A program made the translations under genes and the position numbers. This document shows positions 17,737 to 27,521 of a stretch of 64,000 bases of DNA, piece after piece. The first letter of the stretch is position 1. Each line of letters opens with the position of its first letter. The notes under the pieces were generated by a model. That model saw only the letters and a program-made list of their open reading frames with translations. It was not told where the DNA came from and made no database searches. Origin of the DNA: Microbulbifer aggregans (GTDB taxonomy: Bacteria; Pseudomonadota; Gammaproteobacteria; Pseudomonadales; Cellvibrionaceae); the NCBI RefSeq assembly GCF_020524005.1, contig NZ_JAIVKK010000013.1, positions 1 to 64,000 of the forward strand, written 5' to 3'.

Positions 17737-18741
17737 TTATTTTTTACCAGTGCCCAGCTGGTAAACAAATTTCAGCCAGTAGTAGTCGCCTTCCGTGGTG
17801 TTTTTGGTATCCAGCTGCGGCAGCCAGCGGAATTCGACCACGATATTGTCCTTGCCCATGGGCAGCATGTAGCCGATTGCAGGGCCGATACCGGCAGTCT
17901 TGGTTTGGAAAGCACCGACAAACCGGCTCTGGTTTTTGTCGTCGCTAATCTGGTTGCCTAGAAACGCGGCGAGCCCAAGTGTCATAAAGCCGTTACCGGC
18001 CTTTATCATCTGCTGCAGGCTCGCATCGAAATGTAACATCCGTCCACTGCGATAATTGGTATCGTCGTTTTCATCGTTTATGGTGAGACCACCGAACAGG
18101 GAGGCGTTGAAACCGCTCTCCATATTGGCATAAGAAATACCGAAAGTGGGATCGACCGCCCAGTAATTCAGGCCCGGATTGGCGAGGCGCCCGGTTTCGT
18201 AGTCCCCTGTGGGTGCGCGCACGGGAAGCATCACATTGTACTGCCAGTTTCCGTCGACCCAGCCAAGCATCAGTGGGATCAGGGATGTGTCACCCAGACC
18301 AGATTCCGATTCGCTGCGCCGGATTGATCCCAGCGGACTGGAAAGCCTGCCGCTGACATCCACATCGTTCCAAGCAAGGTAGGCGCCGACGGTATATTTA
18401 GCGCCGAGTACCGTGTTTTCGAAGGTATATAAAGCGCCGGGGAGAAAGCTGTTAATTCTCACGTCGATGCCCGCGGTCACCAGTCCGGCAATGGGGACAT
18501 TGACCGAGGCACTGAGGTCACCGCTGTAATTCATATACATGGGCTCGAAGACCCAGCCGGTCTGTACCGGTGCCCGGTCAATCAAGGTAGCGGTGGTGCC
18601 TGGTACGTAGTAACCGATGCCGCCTTCGGTAGCGGATGTGGAAACTGAAAACAGCGACATCAGTGCCGAGACAAAAATGGCCGCGCCACTATTTCTGAAT
18701 ACTCTCCGTCCCCACACGCTTGGGAAATACATTAAATACAC
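17737..18741 (-). CDS. MetA/SphA-type outer-membrane protein (phenol meta-pathway family)
   Basis: A 334-aa predicted beta-barrel of the Phenol_MetA_deg family (COG4313). These are thought to help hydrophobic substrates across the outer membrane, though their function is poorly defined. A signal peptide of about 37 residues ends in STSATEGG, followed by alternating strands from GIGYYVPGTTATLID and a C-terminal LKFVYQLGTGKK. AAGGAG lies 8 bp before GTG 18741, so this GTG is preferred over the ATG three codons later. It is monocistronic with its own terminator. The link to the aromatic pathway 1 kb away is only suggestive. Confidence 0.82.
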   Translation of the reverse strand: MYLMYFPSVWGRRVFRNSGAAIFVSALMSLFSVSTSATEGGIGYYVPGTTATLIDRAPVQTGWVFEPMYMNYSGDLSASVNVPIAGLVTAGIDVRINSFLPGALYTFENTVLGAKYTVGAYLAWNDVDVSGRLSSPLGSIRRSESESGLGDTSLIPLMLGWVDGNWQYNVMLPVRAPTGDYETGRLANPGLNYWAVDPTFGISYANMESGFNASLFGGLTINDENDDTNYRSGRMLHFDASLQQMIKAGNGFMTLGLAAFLGNQISDDKNQSRFVGAFQTKTAGIGPAIGYMLPMGKDNIVVEFRWLPQLDTKNTTEGDYYWLKFVYQLGTGKK

Positions 18742-18946
18742 GACGAAATCTCCTTGTCGTGGCCACAGCCATGATTACTTTGCCTTTGAGTGTAGAACCG
18801 AAGAACAAAAGTTGCGCTGTGAAAGCAAGGGGCGAAATAATTTGTGTGACAGTGGCTTGAGGCGGAGTTTCTTGCACTTTGTTTTCCCTTACTTGCTTTA
18901 TGCACACTAGGCTTAGCCCGAATAGGATTACTAGTGGAAACCGGTG

Positions 18947-19741
18947 ATGGATCTACAACTCGATGGAAAACTCGTATTTATCAGTGGTTCAACCAAAGGC
19001 ATCGGACGCGCCATTGCCGAGGCGCTGTTAAAAGAGGGCGCCAAAGTAATTATCAATGGGCGCTCCGGTACAGCTCAGGTGGCGAAAGAATTGGAGAGCC
19101 TTGGTGACGTCATTGCCATCGATGGCGATTTATCCGACCCCGAAGACAGTGAAAAAATCTGCCAGGAAATCGAAACCCTTGGGCAGCTCGATGTACTGAT
19201 CAACAATATGGGCATATTCAATCCCAAACGCTTTGCCGAGATCAGTGATGAGGAGTGGCGGCATTTTCTCGATGTGAATGTGCTCAGTACCGTGCGTTTG
19301 TGTCGCTACTTTTTCCCAAAGATGCTGGAGCAGAAATTCGGGCGCATCATCAATATTGCCAGTGAAGCGGGCATGCGTGGGCTCGAGAGCATGGTGCACT
19401 ATTCGGTCACCAAAGGCGCCCAGATCGTGATCGGCCGCGGCTTGGCAAACCTTACCAAAGGCAGCGGCAAGAATATGACGGTGAATTCCGTGCTGCCGGG
19501 GCCGACGCTGACTGAGGGCGTCAGCCAGTGGCTGAAAGAAAGTGCGGCCGGGCAGGGCAAAACCGAAGAACAATTTGTTGCCGAGTTTTTCAAGGAGACC
19601 GAGCCCGACTCTCTATTGCAACGGTTTATCAAACCAGAAGAGATTGCCGCCGTGGTGGCCTTTATCGCTTCACCGCTGAGTGCCGCCATCAACGGTGCCA
19701 GCATCAAGGCTGAGGGTGGGCTAATCAAGAGCATCGCTTGA
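18947..19741 (+). CDS. SDR-family oxidoreductase
   Basis: A 264-aa classical short-chain dehydrogenase/reductase. The dinucleotide motif SGSTKGIG is near residues 14-21, NNMG is present, and the catalytic Tyr and Lys are in YSVTKGA, followed by VNSVLPGPTLTEG. A basic/Ser context after beta-1 suggests NADP use. The substrate cannot be told. ATG 18947 is preferred to the overlapping GTG 18944. It is divergent from the MetA-type gene, about 205 bp apart. Confidence 0.9.
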   Translation: MDLQLDGKLVFISGSTKGIGRAIAEALLKEGAKVIINGRSGTAQVAKELESLGDVIAIDGDLSDPEDSEKICQEIETLGQLDVLINNMGIFNPKRFAEISDEEWRHFLDVNVLSTVRLCRYFFPKMLEQKFGRIINIASEAGMRGLESMVHYSVTKGAQIVIGRGLANLTKGSGKNMTVNSVLPGPTLTEGVSQWLKESAAGQGKTEEQFVAEFFKETEPDSLLQRFIKPEEIAAVVAFIASPLSAAINGASIKAEGGLIKSIA

Positions 19742-19914
19742 GGCTCCCTTATCGACTGCCATTCCCGGCGTTTCGGGCAGAACTTTTGCCTGGCAAGTCG
19801 CGGCCTGCCGTTATCGTGACCTGTCATCCGGCGGTATGTCGAGGCGGGCGTCGCAATACCAATACCCCGTGGTAAGGTTGCGGGCAAAGCAAAATAACCT
19901 CGGAGTATTCCATC

Positions 19915-21693
19915 ATGCCCGGCAGTACCCTGGCGAACCCGTTGCGGTTTATACCGATTCTTACCCTGTTGGCGACACTGTTTGCGCCCGCAAGTTGGGC
20001 CGCTTCCGCACCGGAAGCACTGCAACAGGTCATCGATGATCACTGGCAGTACAGCCTGCGCGAAGACCCCATCACCGCGGGTCGCATGGGCGAAACGGGC
20101 TACAACGACCGCCTGCCCGGTGTGGCGCCACAGGACCGAGCCCGCCGCCTGAAAGCAGAGCAGGCGTTGCTTGCCCGTTTACAAAAGATCGATGCCTCAC
20201 AGCTGAGTGCGTCGGAGCGCGTAAACCACGAGCTGTTGAGCTGGGTGCTGGAAAACTCCATTGAGGGCAACGAGCTGTTCCTGGATCGGATTCCGGTCAA
20301 TACCTTTTACAGCTTCTGGAGCTCTGCGCTGGATGCGAGCAGTGGGCTGTCGATGCCGCGGGTCTCGGATTACGAAGACTACATTGCCCGTATCAAGGAC
20401 TTCGGCCGCTACTTCGATGAGAACCTCGCGAATATGCGCGTGGGGGTGAAAGACGGTTTCGTATTGCCGAAAATCGTGGTCGAGGGCATAGCGCCCACGG
20501 TGCGTGCGCAGGTTTACGATGACCCCACCAAGAGCAGCCTGTACGAGCCATTCAACAACCTGCCGGAGAATTTCTCCGCGGCCGAGAAAAAACGTCTGCA
20601 GCAACAGGGCAAGCAGGCGATCAGGGACTATGCCATTCCCGCCTTCGATCGTGTGGCAACGTTTCTTGAAGGCGACTATCTAAATGCGGCCACCGATACC
20701 CTGGAGGCCGAAGCGCTGCCAGGTGGCGAAGCCTATTACCGACACGCTATCCGCACCTATGTAACCCTGGATATGGATCCAAATGAGATCCATAAAATTG
20801 GTCTCGCGGAAGTGAAGCGTATTCGCGGGGAAATGGACGCATTGATCAAGGAATCCGGGTTTAAAGGCAGCTTTGAAGAGTTCACCGAATTCCTGCGCAC
20901 CGATCCTCAGTTCTATGCAAAAACACCCAAGGATCTTCTCAAGGAAGCGTCCTACATTGCCAAGCGTATCGACTACCGACTGCCGGAATTCTTCGGCAAG
21001 CTGCCGCGCCTGCCGTACGGCGTGGTGCCGGTGCCCGATGAAATCGCCCCGAACTACACCACCGCCTCATACAATCCGGCAGCCATCGGTGGCACCCGCG
21101 GTGGCGCCTATTGGGTGAATACCTATGCGCTGGACCAGCGCCCGTTGTACGAACTGGTGGCACTTACCCTGCACGAATCAGTGCCTGGCCACCACCTGCA
21201 GGGCGCACTGTCACTGGAACTGGAGAATGTTCCGCAGTTCCGCCGCAATCTGTATCTCAGTGCTTACGGAGAAGGCTGGGGCCTCTATTCCGAGCGCCTC
21301 GGCGTCGAGATGGGCGTGTATGAAGACGCCTATCAGCAGTTCGGCCGCCTGAGCTATGAAATGTGGCGCGCCTGTCGCCTGGTGATCGACACCGGCATTC
21401 ACTCCCAGGGCTGGAACCGCCAGCAGGCGCTGGATTTCCTCGCCGACAACACCTCACTGTCCAAGGCCAATGTGCGCGCGGAAGTAGACCGTTACATCTC
21501 CTGGCCGGGCCAGGCGCTCTCATACAAAATGGGCGAAATCAAAATCCGTGAACTGCGCGCGGAAGCCGAGAAGGCGCTCGGCGATCAATTCGATATCCGC
21601 AAATTCCACGATGCCCTGTTGGCCAACGGTGCCCTGCCACTGTCCATGCTGGAGCAGGAAATGGACCGTTTTATTCGCCAGCAAAAAAATTGA
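19915..21693 (+). CDS. DUF885-family exported metallopeptidase
   Basis: A 592-aa protein with an N-terminal signal peptide (about residues 1-30, ending SWAASAPEA), so periplasmic or surface-exposed. The DUF885 hallmark HESVPGHHLQ starts at His420 and forms a Zn-peptidase-like HExxxGHH site; AYGEGWGLYSE supplies a further conserved Glu. Family members are thought to be carboxypeptidase-like. CGGAG precedes ATG 19915 by 9 bp. It lies upstream of a TonB receptor and a dipeptidase on the same strand, which suggests a small peptide-scavenging cluster. The 173 bp before it hold nothing recognisable. Confidence 0.88.
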   Translation: MPGSTLANPLRFIPILTLLATLFAPASWAASAPEALQQVIDDHWQYSLREDPITAGRMGETGYNDRLPGVAPQDRARRLKAEQALLARLQKIDASQLSASERVNHELLSWVLENSIEGNELFLDRIPVNTFYSFWSSALDASSGLSMPRVSDYEDYIARIKDFGRYFDENLANMRVGVKDGFVLPKIVVEGIAPTVRAQVYDDPTKSSLYEPFNNLPENFSAAEKKRLQQQGKQAIRDYAIPAFDRVATFLEGDYLNAATDTLEAEALPGGEAYYRHAIRTYVTLDMDPNEIHKIGLAEVKRIRGEMDALIKESGFKGSFEEFTEFLRTDPQFYAKTPKDLLKEASYIAKRIDYRLPEFFGKLPRLPYGVVPVPDEIAPNYTTASYNPAAIGGTRGGAYWVNTYALDQRPLYELVALTLHESVPGHHLQGALSLELENVPQFRRNLYLSAYGEGWGLYSERLGVEMGVYEDAYQQFGRLSYEMWRACRLVIDTGIHSQGWNRQQALDFLADNTSLSKANVRAEVDRYISWPGQALSYKMGEIKIRELRAEAEKALGDQFDIRKFHDALLANGALPLSMLEQEMDRFIRQQKN

Positions 21694-21924
21694 TCCCTTT
21701 CTGCCCCGGTGTACATGCCGGGGCAATTTCTTCTCGTCTGTTCTCAATGTCACTTCACCTCAAAACAACCTCGCCCATTTCCTGCTAGCGAAACGTATGG
21801 CATGTAAGTTGCCTATCTCCAAGTAATCCCTTCGCCGGGAGTCAATGCTGGTAATGGTTGCCCTGTCGTCGGGATGCTGCGCATCACCGCAGACGGCTAT
21901 TACTAAAAAAATGGGGAAGGGCAT

Positions 21925-24231
21925 ATGACGAGCAACTCAAAATCCGCGGCATATCTGCTGGCAATTTCCAGTGCGCTGACCGCATATCCAACCATCGCAG
22001 CGGACGAAAAGGCTGCGGCTGGGGCAATGGAAGAGGTCGTGGTACAGGCCAAGCGCACCTCCCAGGCCGACCTTGCTATCGGCGAAGATCAGGTCAGCAA
22101 TACGGTTGGGGTGACACGTGAGGAGTTACTCTCCGCACCGGCCGGTATTTCCGGCCTGAAAATGCTCGAGAGCCTGCCCGGCTTCAACGTACAGACCGAT
22201 GGTGCTTTGGGGCTTTATGAATTCGGTAACTCGGTGCAGGTGCGTGCCTTCAGCCTGTCACAGGTGGGTTTCGTGCGTGACGGCGTACCGATGGGGCGTT
22301 CCGATGCGTTTGGTGGCAGCCCGATTTTCCGCTATGTGGATAACGAAAACCTCGCGTCGGTGCTGGCCTCTCCTGGTGCAGGGGATGTATCGCTGCCCAG
22401 TTATGCATCGCTCGGCCCGATTGTTTCCTATAACACCATGATGCCGGCAGACGACGCCGGCGGTGTGGTCTCAGTGACCTCCGGTGACGACAACTTACTG
22501 CGCACTTTCGTACGTCTGGAAACCGGAAATATCGGCGGCTTCGGCGCCTATATCAGCCGCTCAAAAACCGACAGTGACCTGTGGCGCGGTCCCGGTACCA
22601 TCGACCGTGAGCACCTGGAAGGAAAGGCGAAGTACGATTTCGACGAAGACAGCTACATAACCGCGAGTTTTATCAGCAACGACTTCTACGATTACGATTC
22701 ACCCTCCGGACTGGAAAGCACATTTGAGGCCGATTACTACTACGCTTACCTCGATGCCATCCCTGAGGGTTGTAGCAACCCGATGCCGGGCGTGTATGAC
22801 TTCAATGGCGACGGCACCATCGATGACCAGGATTTCACGCCCGTCTTTACCAGTGGAAGCTGCACCAGCTACTACGAAGATCGCGTCAATATCCGCGATG
22901 ACAAACTCTACTCTGTTTCCCTGGCAACCGATCTCGCCGAAGACATCTATCTGAATTCCACCTGGTATTACGAAGACAAAGCCGGCTACGGCGTGTCACC
23001 GGACAGCTATCCCAACTCTCTGTCCATATACACGCGCCAGGCAGCGCTGGGGCTGGATGTAACGCACCCGCGCGGCGTGCAATATGGTTATTCCGGAGTT
23101 GGCGGTGAGCGCCAGGGCTTTACCGCCGGCATTGAGTGGGTGCTGGGACAACACAAAATCGAATTCGGTGGCTGGCTTGAAGACGAGACCTACAATCGCA
23201 GCCAGTTGCGCTACAACAAAACCGGTGGCAGCGCTGACGGTGACGTGATCAAAGATGAAGTCGCCTATTATCGCAGGGAGTACACCAGCACCCGCGATAC
23301 CGTGCAGCTGTATGTGAAAGATACCATCGCACTGATGGATGATCGTCTCAATGTCGAGCTCGGAGCCAAGGCGCTCAGTATCGACTACGCCCTCGACGGT
23401 TACCGTGATTACGCGGATTACGAAAATTACGGACCGCAGTCGGTTGATGCAAAATATTCAGACAACTTCCTGCCAATGCTCGGTGCCGTCTACAACCTGA
23501 ACGATACCGATCAGGTGTTTGCCTCCTGGTCCGAGAGCTTTGCTTTGCCGAAGGGCGCAGACGATATTTTCTCGGTTGCCACCAGTTTTGATGCACCAGC
23601 GCCGAAAGGGGAAACCGCGGAAAATATTGAATTCGGCTTCCGTACCAGCCGGTCCCAGTACAACGGTGCGCTCGCCATGTACTACACCAGCTTCGATAAC
23701 CGCCTGGTTGCGGGCAATGTACTGAACCCGGCCACCAACGAACCCGAGGCTTTCTATACCAACGCGGGGGAAACCACCGCGTGGGGTATCGAGTTATCAG
23801 GCGTTTACATGCCGGCAATCTTCAACAATGAACTCTATTTCAATGCGAACGTGAGTTATAACAAGGCAGAGTTGTCCGACGGCTTTGGCGGCAACCCGGC
23901 AGGCAGCCAGCTGGCCGACAGTCCCGAATGGCTGGTGACCGGTGGTGTAACCTGGGAGCCTTCCGATTGGGTGGTCGCCAACCTATCGTTCAAACATACC
24001 GGCAAACGCTACGCGGATTATGCGGAAATGTTTGAAATGGACGATTACACGGTAGCTGCCGCGTATGTGGATATCAGTGGCGAATCCATCGGCCTCAGTA
24101 ACGCCAACTTGCGTCTGAACCTCGACAACGTCTTTAATACCGAAGCGCTGTCCTTTGTTTATGCCGGCTCTCCCTATTTCCGCCCATTGAGCCCGCGCAC
24201 ATTCCAGGGCACGGTGACGTACAGCTTCTAA
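21925..24231 (+). CDS. TonB-dependent receptor, probable peptide uptake
   Basis: A 768-aa outer-membrane receptor. A signal peptide (about residues 1-25) is followed by the TonB-box-like MEEVVVQAKRT, a plug with GFVRDGVPMGRSDAF, and a barrel ending TFQGTVTYSF with terminal Phe. The plug lacks the usual RGPQGTLFG motif of the other receptors here (it has VLASPGAGDVSL), so it belongs to a different subgroup. GGGGAAGG lies close upstream of ATG 21925. A lipoprotein dipeptidase gene follows after 13 bp, so di- or oligopeptide import is a reasonable inference. Confidence 0.9.
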   Translation: MTSNSKSAAYLLAISSALTAYPTIAADEKAAAGAMEEVVVQAKRTSQADLAIGEDQVSNTVGVTREELLSAPAGISGLKMLESLPGFNVQTDGALGLYEFGNSVQVRAFSLSQVGFVRDGVPMGRSDAFGGSPIFRYVDNENLASVLASPGAGDVSLPSYASLGPIVSYNTMMPADDAGGVVSVTSGDDNLLRTFVRLETGNIGGFGAYISRSKTDSDLWRGPGTIDREHLEGKAKYDFDEDSYITASFISNDFYDYDSPSGLESTFEADYYYAYLDAIPEGCSNPMPGVYDFNGDGTIDDQDFTPVFTSGSCTSYYEDRVNIRDDKLYSVSLATDLAEDIYLNSTWYYEDKAGYGVSPDSYPNSLSIYTRQAALGLDVTHPRGVQYGYSGVGGERQGFTAGIEWVLGQHKIEFGGWLEDETYNRSQLRYNKTGGSADGDVIKDEVAYYRREYTSTRDTVQLYVKDTIALMDDRLNVELGAKALSIDYALDGYRDYADYENYGPQSVDAKYSDNFLPMLGAVYNLNDTDQVFASWSESFALPKGADDIFSVATSFDAPAPKGETAENIEFGFRTSRSQYNGALAMYYTSFDNRLVAGNVLNPATNEPEAFYTNAGETTAWGIELSGVYMPAIFNNELYFNANVSYNKAELSDGFGGNPAGSQLADSPEWLVTGGVTWEPSDWVVANLSFKHTGKRYADYAEMFEMDDYTVAAAYVDISGESIGLSNANLRLNLDNVFNTEALSFVYAGSPYFRPLSPRTFQGTVTYSF

Positions 24232-24244
24232 TCAGGAAAATAAC

Positions 24245-25612
24245 ATGCTGAAAAAACTCAACCTGGCGCTCTGTATCGCGGGCGCCTTGATGGCGGGTTG
24301 TAGCCCGGAAGTGAAACAATCGACAGAGACGGCATCGACGGGCGAGAGCGCTGCTATCGAACAATCCCCTGGCGAGAATGGCGATAAAGCTGCCGTGGCG
24401 GATGTAGAAGCGCTGCACAAAGGCTTACTCACGATGGATACCCATGTGGATCTGGATGTGAGCAATTTTACCGCTGAGCAAAATTACACTCAGGACCTGC
24501 AAACCCAGGTGGATCTGGGCAAGCTGGAGCAGGGCGGGCTGGATGCGGTGTGGTTCAGCATCTACACCGGTCAGGGCGAATTGACCGAAGAGGGCTATGC
24601 CGCTGCACTGGAAAATGCGATCGCCAAGTTTGATGCAGTGCACCGCCTCGTCGAAGAAATCGCCCCGGAACGCATTGGCCTGGCGACGACACCGGAGGAT
24701 GTCCAGAGCCTGATCGCGGAGGGCAAGCTCGCGGCATTGATGGGCGTTGAGAACGCCTATCCTCTGGGTACTGATCTCAGCCTGGTGCAGGATTTCTATA
24801 ATCGCGGCGCGCGTTACATGTCGCTTGCGCACAATGGCCACAGCCAGTTTGCCGACTCCAATACCGGGGAAAGCGACGGCGTATGGTTACACGATGGCCT
24901 GAGTGATCTTGGGCGCGAACTCATCGCGGAGATGAACCGCGTGGGTATCATCGTCGACCTGTCGCACCCGTCGAAGAAAGCCAATATGCAAACCCTGGAA
25001 CTGACCAAAGCGCCAGTGATCGCATCGCATTCCTCGGCCAAGGCCATGAACGACGTCAGTCGTAATCTGGACGACGAAGAGCTTATGGCGATTAAGGAAA
25101 ATGGCGGTGTCGTGCAGACTGTGGCTTTTGCGTCATACCTGAATACCGAAAAGTTCGACGCGTGGAAGGAAAAGGCCTTCGCAGTGATGGCCAGGGAAGC
25201 GCAGAAAACCGGTTTCCAGATGATGGACTGGAAAGAGGTCGCCAAACTCGATCCAGCCGCGCGCCATGAGTACATGGACGGCTTTATGAAGCTGCGCACC
25301 GAAGTCGCGCCCATGGTTGAGAAAGAAGTCGATCCCGTAGTGCCACCGGTCAATGTGCAGGACTTTGTCGATCACATCGATTACCTGGTGCAGAAAATCG
25401 GTATCGACCATGTAGGGATCAGTTCCGACTTCGATGGCGGCGGTGGTGTTTCCGGGTGGAATGACGCCTCGGAAACTTCTGCAGTGACCGCTGAGTTGCT
25501 CAAACGCAATTACAGCGAGGAACAAATTGGCCAGCTGTGGAGTGGTAACTTGATGCGGGTAATGGCGGAAGTGCAGGCAGTTGCGGAGTCACTGCAGAGC
25601 GCTGAGGGATAA
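24245..25612 (+). CDS. Membrane dipeptidase (M19) lipoprotein
   Basis: A 455-aa member of the renal-dipeptidase family (peptidase M19), which splits dipeptides with a binuclear zinc site. The N-terminus is a lipoprotein signal with Cys19 in LMAGCS, so it is lipid-anchored in the envelope. Zn ligands are visible in MDTHVDLD, in MGVENAYPLG (Glu), in DLSHPS and ASHSS (His) and in GISSDFDGG (Asp). It is translated 13 bp after the TonB receptor and preceded by AGGAAA. Together with the receptor and the DUF885 peptidase it suggests stepwise peptide breakdown at the cell surface. Confidence 0.93.
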   Translation: MLKKLNLALCIAGALMAGCSPEVKQSTETASTGESAAIEQSPGENGDKAAVADVEALHKGLLTMDTHVDLDVSNFTAEQNYTQDLQTQVDLGKLEQGGLDAVWFSIYTGQGELTEEGYAAALENAIAKFDAVHRLVEEIAPERIGLATTPEDVQSLIAEGKLAALMGVENAYPLGTDLSLVQDFYNRGARYMSLAHNGHSQFADSNTGESDGVWLHDGLSDLGRELIAEMNRVGIIVDLSHPSKKANMQTLELTKAPVIASHSSAKAMNDVSRNLDDEELMAIKENGGVVQTVAFASYLNTEKFDAWKEKAFAVMAREAQKTGFQMMDWKEVAKLDPAARHEYMDGFMKLRTEVAPMVEKEVDPVVPPVNVQDFVDHIDYLVQKIGIDHVGISSDFDGGGGVSGWNDASETSAVTAELLKRNYSEEQIGQLWSGNLMRVMAEVQAVAESLQSAEG

Positions 25613-25627
25613 ATATTCCGTCGGTGT

Positions 25628-25671
25628 CAGGTTCAGCAGCTCCGGTATTATTACAGGCGTTGCTGAACCTG
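25628..25671. terminator. Large hairpin between dipeptidase and rtcR
   Basis: CAGGTTCAGCA (25628-25638) pairs perfectly with TGCTGAACCTG (25661-25671), with a 22-nt loop. The two flanking genes converge. The T-tracts are weak, so it is a probable rather than certain terminator. Confidence 0.55.
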
Positions 25672-25708
25672 AATTTAGGCACATTGCTTAGAATTTTTTC
25701 GGAATAAT

Positions 25709-27304
25709 TTAAGCCTTAAGGCTTTCAAAGTTAATGCCGTACTTGCTCAATAGCTGTTTGACTCTGTGGGAGTCATTGCTGGACGTTTTTTTCAGTCGGC
25801 TAATATTGAAGAGCTTCCTGCCGGCCTCAGCCATTGAGCTGGACTGTTTGCACACTTCTACAAGGGCTGCGAGCTTGAGCTGGTCGTAAAAGTCCATTTC
25901 GTCGCTACTTCCACTACCCAGTACATCGTCAATGGTCGTTCTGAGCCTGATGGCACTGCCTCCTGAGCCTTGCCATTTTTGATTTAGGCGCAAGATTTCC
26001 TCGTCTACTATTTTTTCGGTTATTCGCCCACCATCTGAAAGCGTCGCCATACGAGTGATACTGGCATTGAGGTCTCGGAAATTCGCCGACCAACTTGCTT
26101 GGGGTGAACGTCCGAACACCAGGTATTTTCCCCGTGCGGCCCTGTTAAAGCTGGCCAGGTATCCCGCCTTGTTGCAGAAAGCTTCCAATTCATAGTCGAT
26201 ATTGGGCTCCAGATCCTCAATGCGATCTTTGAGTGAAGGGAGCTGATATGTCCACAGGTCAATCCGAGCCAGTAAATCAGCGCGGAAACTTCCCTCCCGC
26301 GCCTTCTGGATCAGGTCGTTATTGGTGCCCGCGATTAGCTGGAAGTCACTACTGGCTTCCTTATCCGAGCCGAATGGAATAAACCGCTTGTCCTCAATGG
26401 CTCGCAACAGCATCGCCTGCTCGTCAAGACCGAGCTCGCCAATCTCATCCAGGAACAGCAAGCCCTTGTGGGCCTGTTTGAGCAGGCCGGCACGATCACT
26501 ATTTGCACCGGTGAAAGCGCCCTTTTTGTGACCAAACAGCGCGGACATAGCGTTCTCGCCTTTAAGCGTGGCGCAGTTGATAGCCACGAGCTGGCCTTCG
26601 AGAGTGCCGCGTTGCTTTCGCAATTCGTATACCCGCTGGGCAAGCTGTGATTTACCGGCGCCTGTGGGGCCGGTAATCAGGATGGGCGCATTGGAGCGGA
26701 TAGACACTTTCTCCAGCTGCGCGATCATGTCGTTAAATGCCTTGTTGCGGGTTTCGATACCGCCCTTGAGGTAGGCGGTACCCTCCTGATGCTCTTTCTG
26801 GAATCGGGAAGCTATCTGGTCGTATTTGGAAAGGTCGAGATCGATGATCTGGTATTGGCCGGGCAGATTACTGTCCCGCTTGGCGGGTGATGTCTGCAGC
26901 AATTGCCCGGGCAGGTAGCCCGCTTCTGTGAGCAGATAGAGACAGATCTGTGCTACGTGGGTACCAGTGGTGATATGGACCAGATAGTTTTCACGGTGTG
27001 GTCTGAAGCTATAGCCACGGGCGAAATCGAGCAAAAGGCTGTAAACCGACTCGAAATCCCAAGGATCCTGAAAATTCACCCGGTGGTGGACTACCTCGGT
27101 CTCCGGCGATATACGCGCAATATCCTCTGTAACCTGATCTGCCAGACCTTGGGAATGGTTATCGAACAGCAGTTCGAGTCGATCGATCAGGAGATCGTCG
27201 TGCTGGCACATGGAGATATTGGGGCGCCATTTGTCCCAGCGCTTGTTGCCCCTTCCGCGCCGATCCAGGGTGGTTCCCAGAATACTGATTGCAACTGTTT
27301 TCAT
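25709..27304 (-). CDS. rtcR: RtcR, sigma54-dependent activator of RNA repair genes
   Basis: A 531-aa regulator. The N-terminal region (about residues 1-180) is the CARF-like Rossmann domain typical of RtcR (VAISILGTTLDRRGRG, HITTGTHVAQICLYLLTEAG). It is followed by an AAA+ sigma54-interaction domain with Walker A GPTGAGKSQLA, GAFTGA (contact with sigma54) and LFLDEIGELG, and a C-terminal DNA-binding region (SSMAEAGRKLFNISRLKK). RtcR activates rtcBA when the CARF domain senses damaged RNA or RNA ends. It is divergent from rtcB, whose upstream region has a matching -24/-12 promoter. Length and architecture are complete. Confidence 0.96.
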   Translation of the reverse strand: MKTVAISILGTTLDRRGRGNKRWDKWRPNISMCQHDDLLIDRLELLFDNHSQGLADQVTEDIARISPETEVVHHRVNFQDPWDFESVYSLLLDFARGYSFRPHRENYLVHITTGTHVAQICLYLLTEAGYLPGQLLQTSPAKRDSNLPGQYQIIDLDLSKYDQIASRFQKEHQEGTAYLKGGIETRNKAFNDMIAQLEKVSIRSNAPILITGPTGAGKSQLAQRVYELRKQRGTLEGQLVAINCATLKGENAMSALFGHKKGAFTGANSDRAGLLKQAHKGLLFLDEIGELGLDEQAMLLRAIEDKRFIPFGSDKEASSDFQLIAGTNNDLIQKAREGSFRADLLARIDLWTYQLPSLKDRIEDLEPNIDYELEAFCNKAGYLASFNRAARGKYLVFGRSPQASWSANFRDLNASITRMATLSDGGRITEKIVDEEILRLNQKWQGSGGSAIRLRTTIDDVLGSGSSDEMDFYDQLKLAALVEVCKQSSSMAEAGRKLFNISRLKKTSSNDSHRVKQLLSKYGINFESLKA

Positions 27305-27320
27305 GCTATCGAATATATTA

Positions 27321-27334
27321 TTTAGATATCTAAA
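27321..27334. promoter_or_regulatory. Perfect 14-bp palindrome in the rtcR-rtcB intergenic region
   Basis: TTTAGATATCTAAA is a perfect palindrome 17 bp upstream of the rtcR start and about 120 bp upstream of the rtcB sigma54 promoter. It is flanked by an outer TATC/GATA pair (27307-27310 and 27337-27340). The distance is suitable for an enhancer site bound by RtcR, or for autoregulation. The AT-rich context means chance is possible. Confidence 0.4.
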
Positions 27335-27450
27335 AAGATAGTTTTAAGGGGCTGGCAATTCGCCGTAATCGCCATTCCGCTGCGGTAGAAAAACAATTAA
27401 ATCCTTAGTAATCAAAGAGTTATAAATTTATTTTGTTTTTTCTGAAAAGT

Positions 27451-27466
27451 TGGCACTTTCCTGGCA
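27451..27466 (+). promoter_or_regulatory. Sigma54 (-24/-12) promoter of rtcBA
   Basis: TGGCACTTTCCTGGCA matches the RpoN consensus TGGCAC-N5-TTGCA. The GG and GC elements are exactly 12 bp apart, and one mismatch lies in the -12 box. Transcription would start near 27477, about 45 bp before the rtcB GTG. The divergent rtcR product is the expected activator. Confidence 0.9.
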
Positions 27467-27521
27467 ATAAGGGGCGCAGATCTGAAAACAGCAACGAATA
27501 TTTGATGAAAAGGAAAGAACC

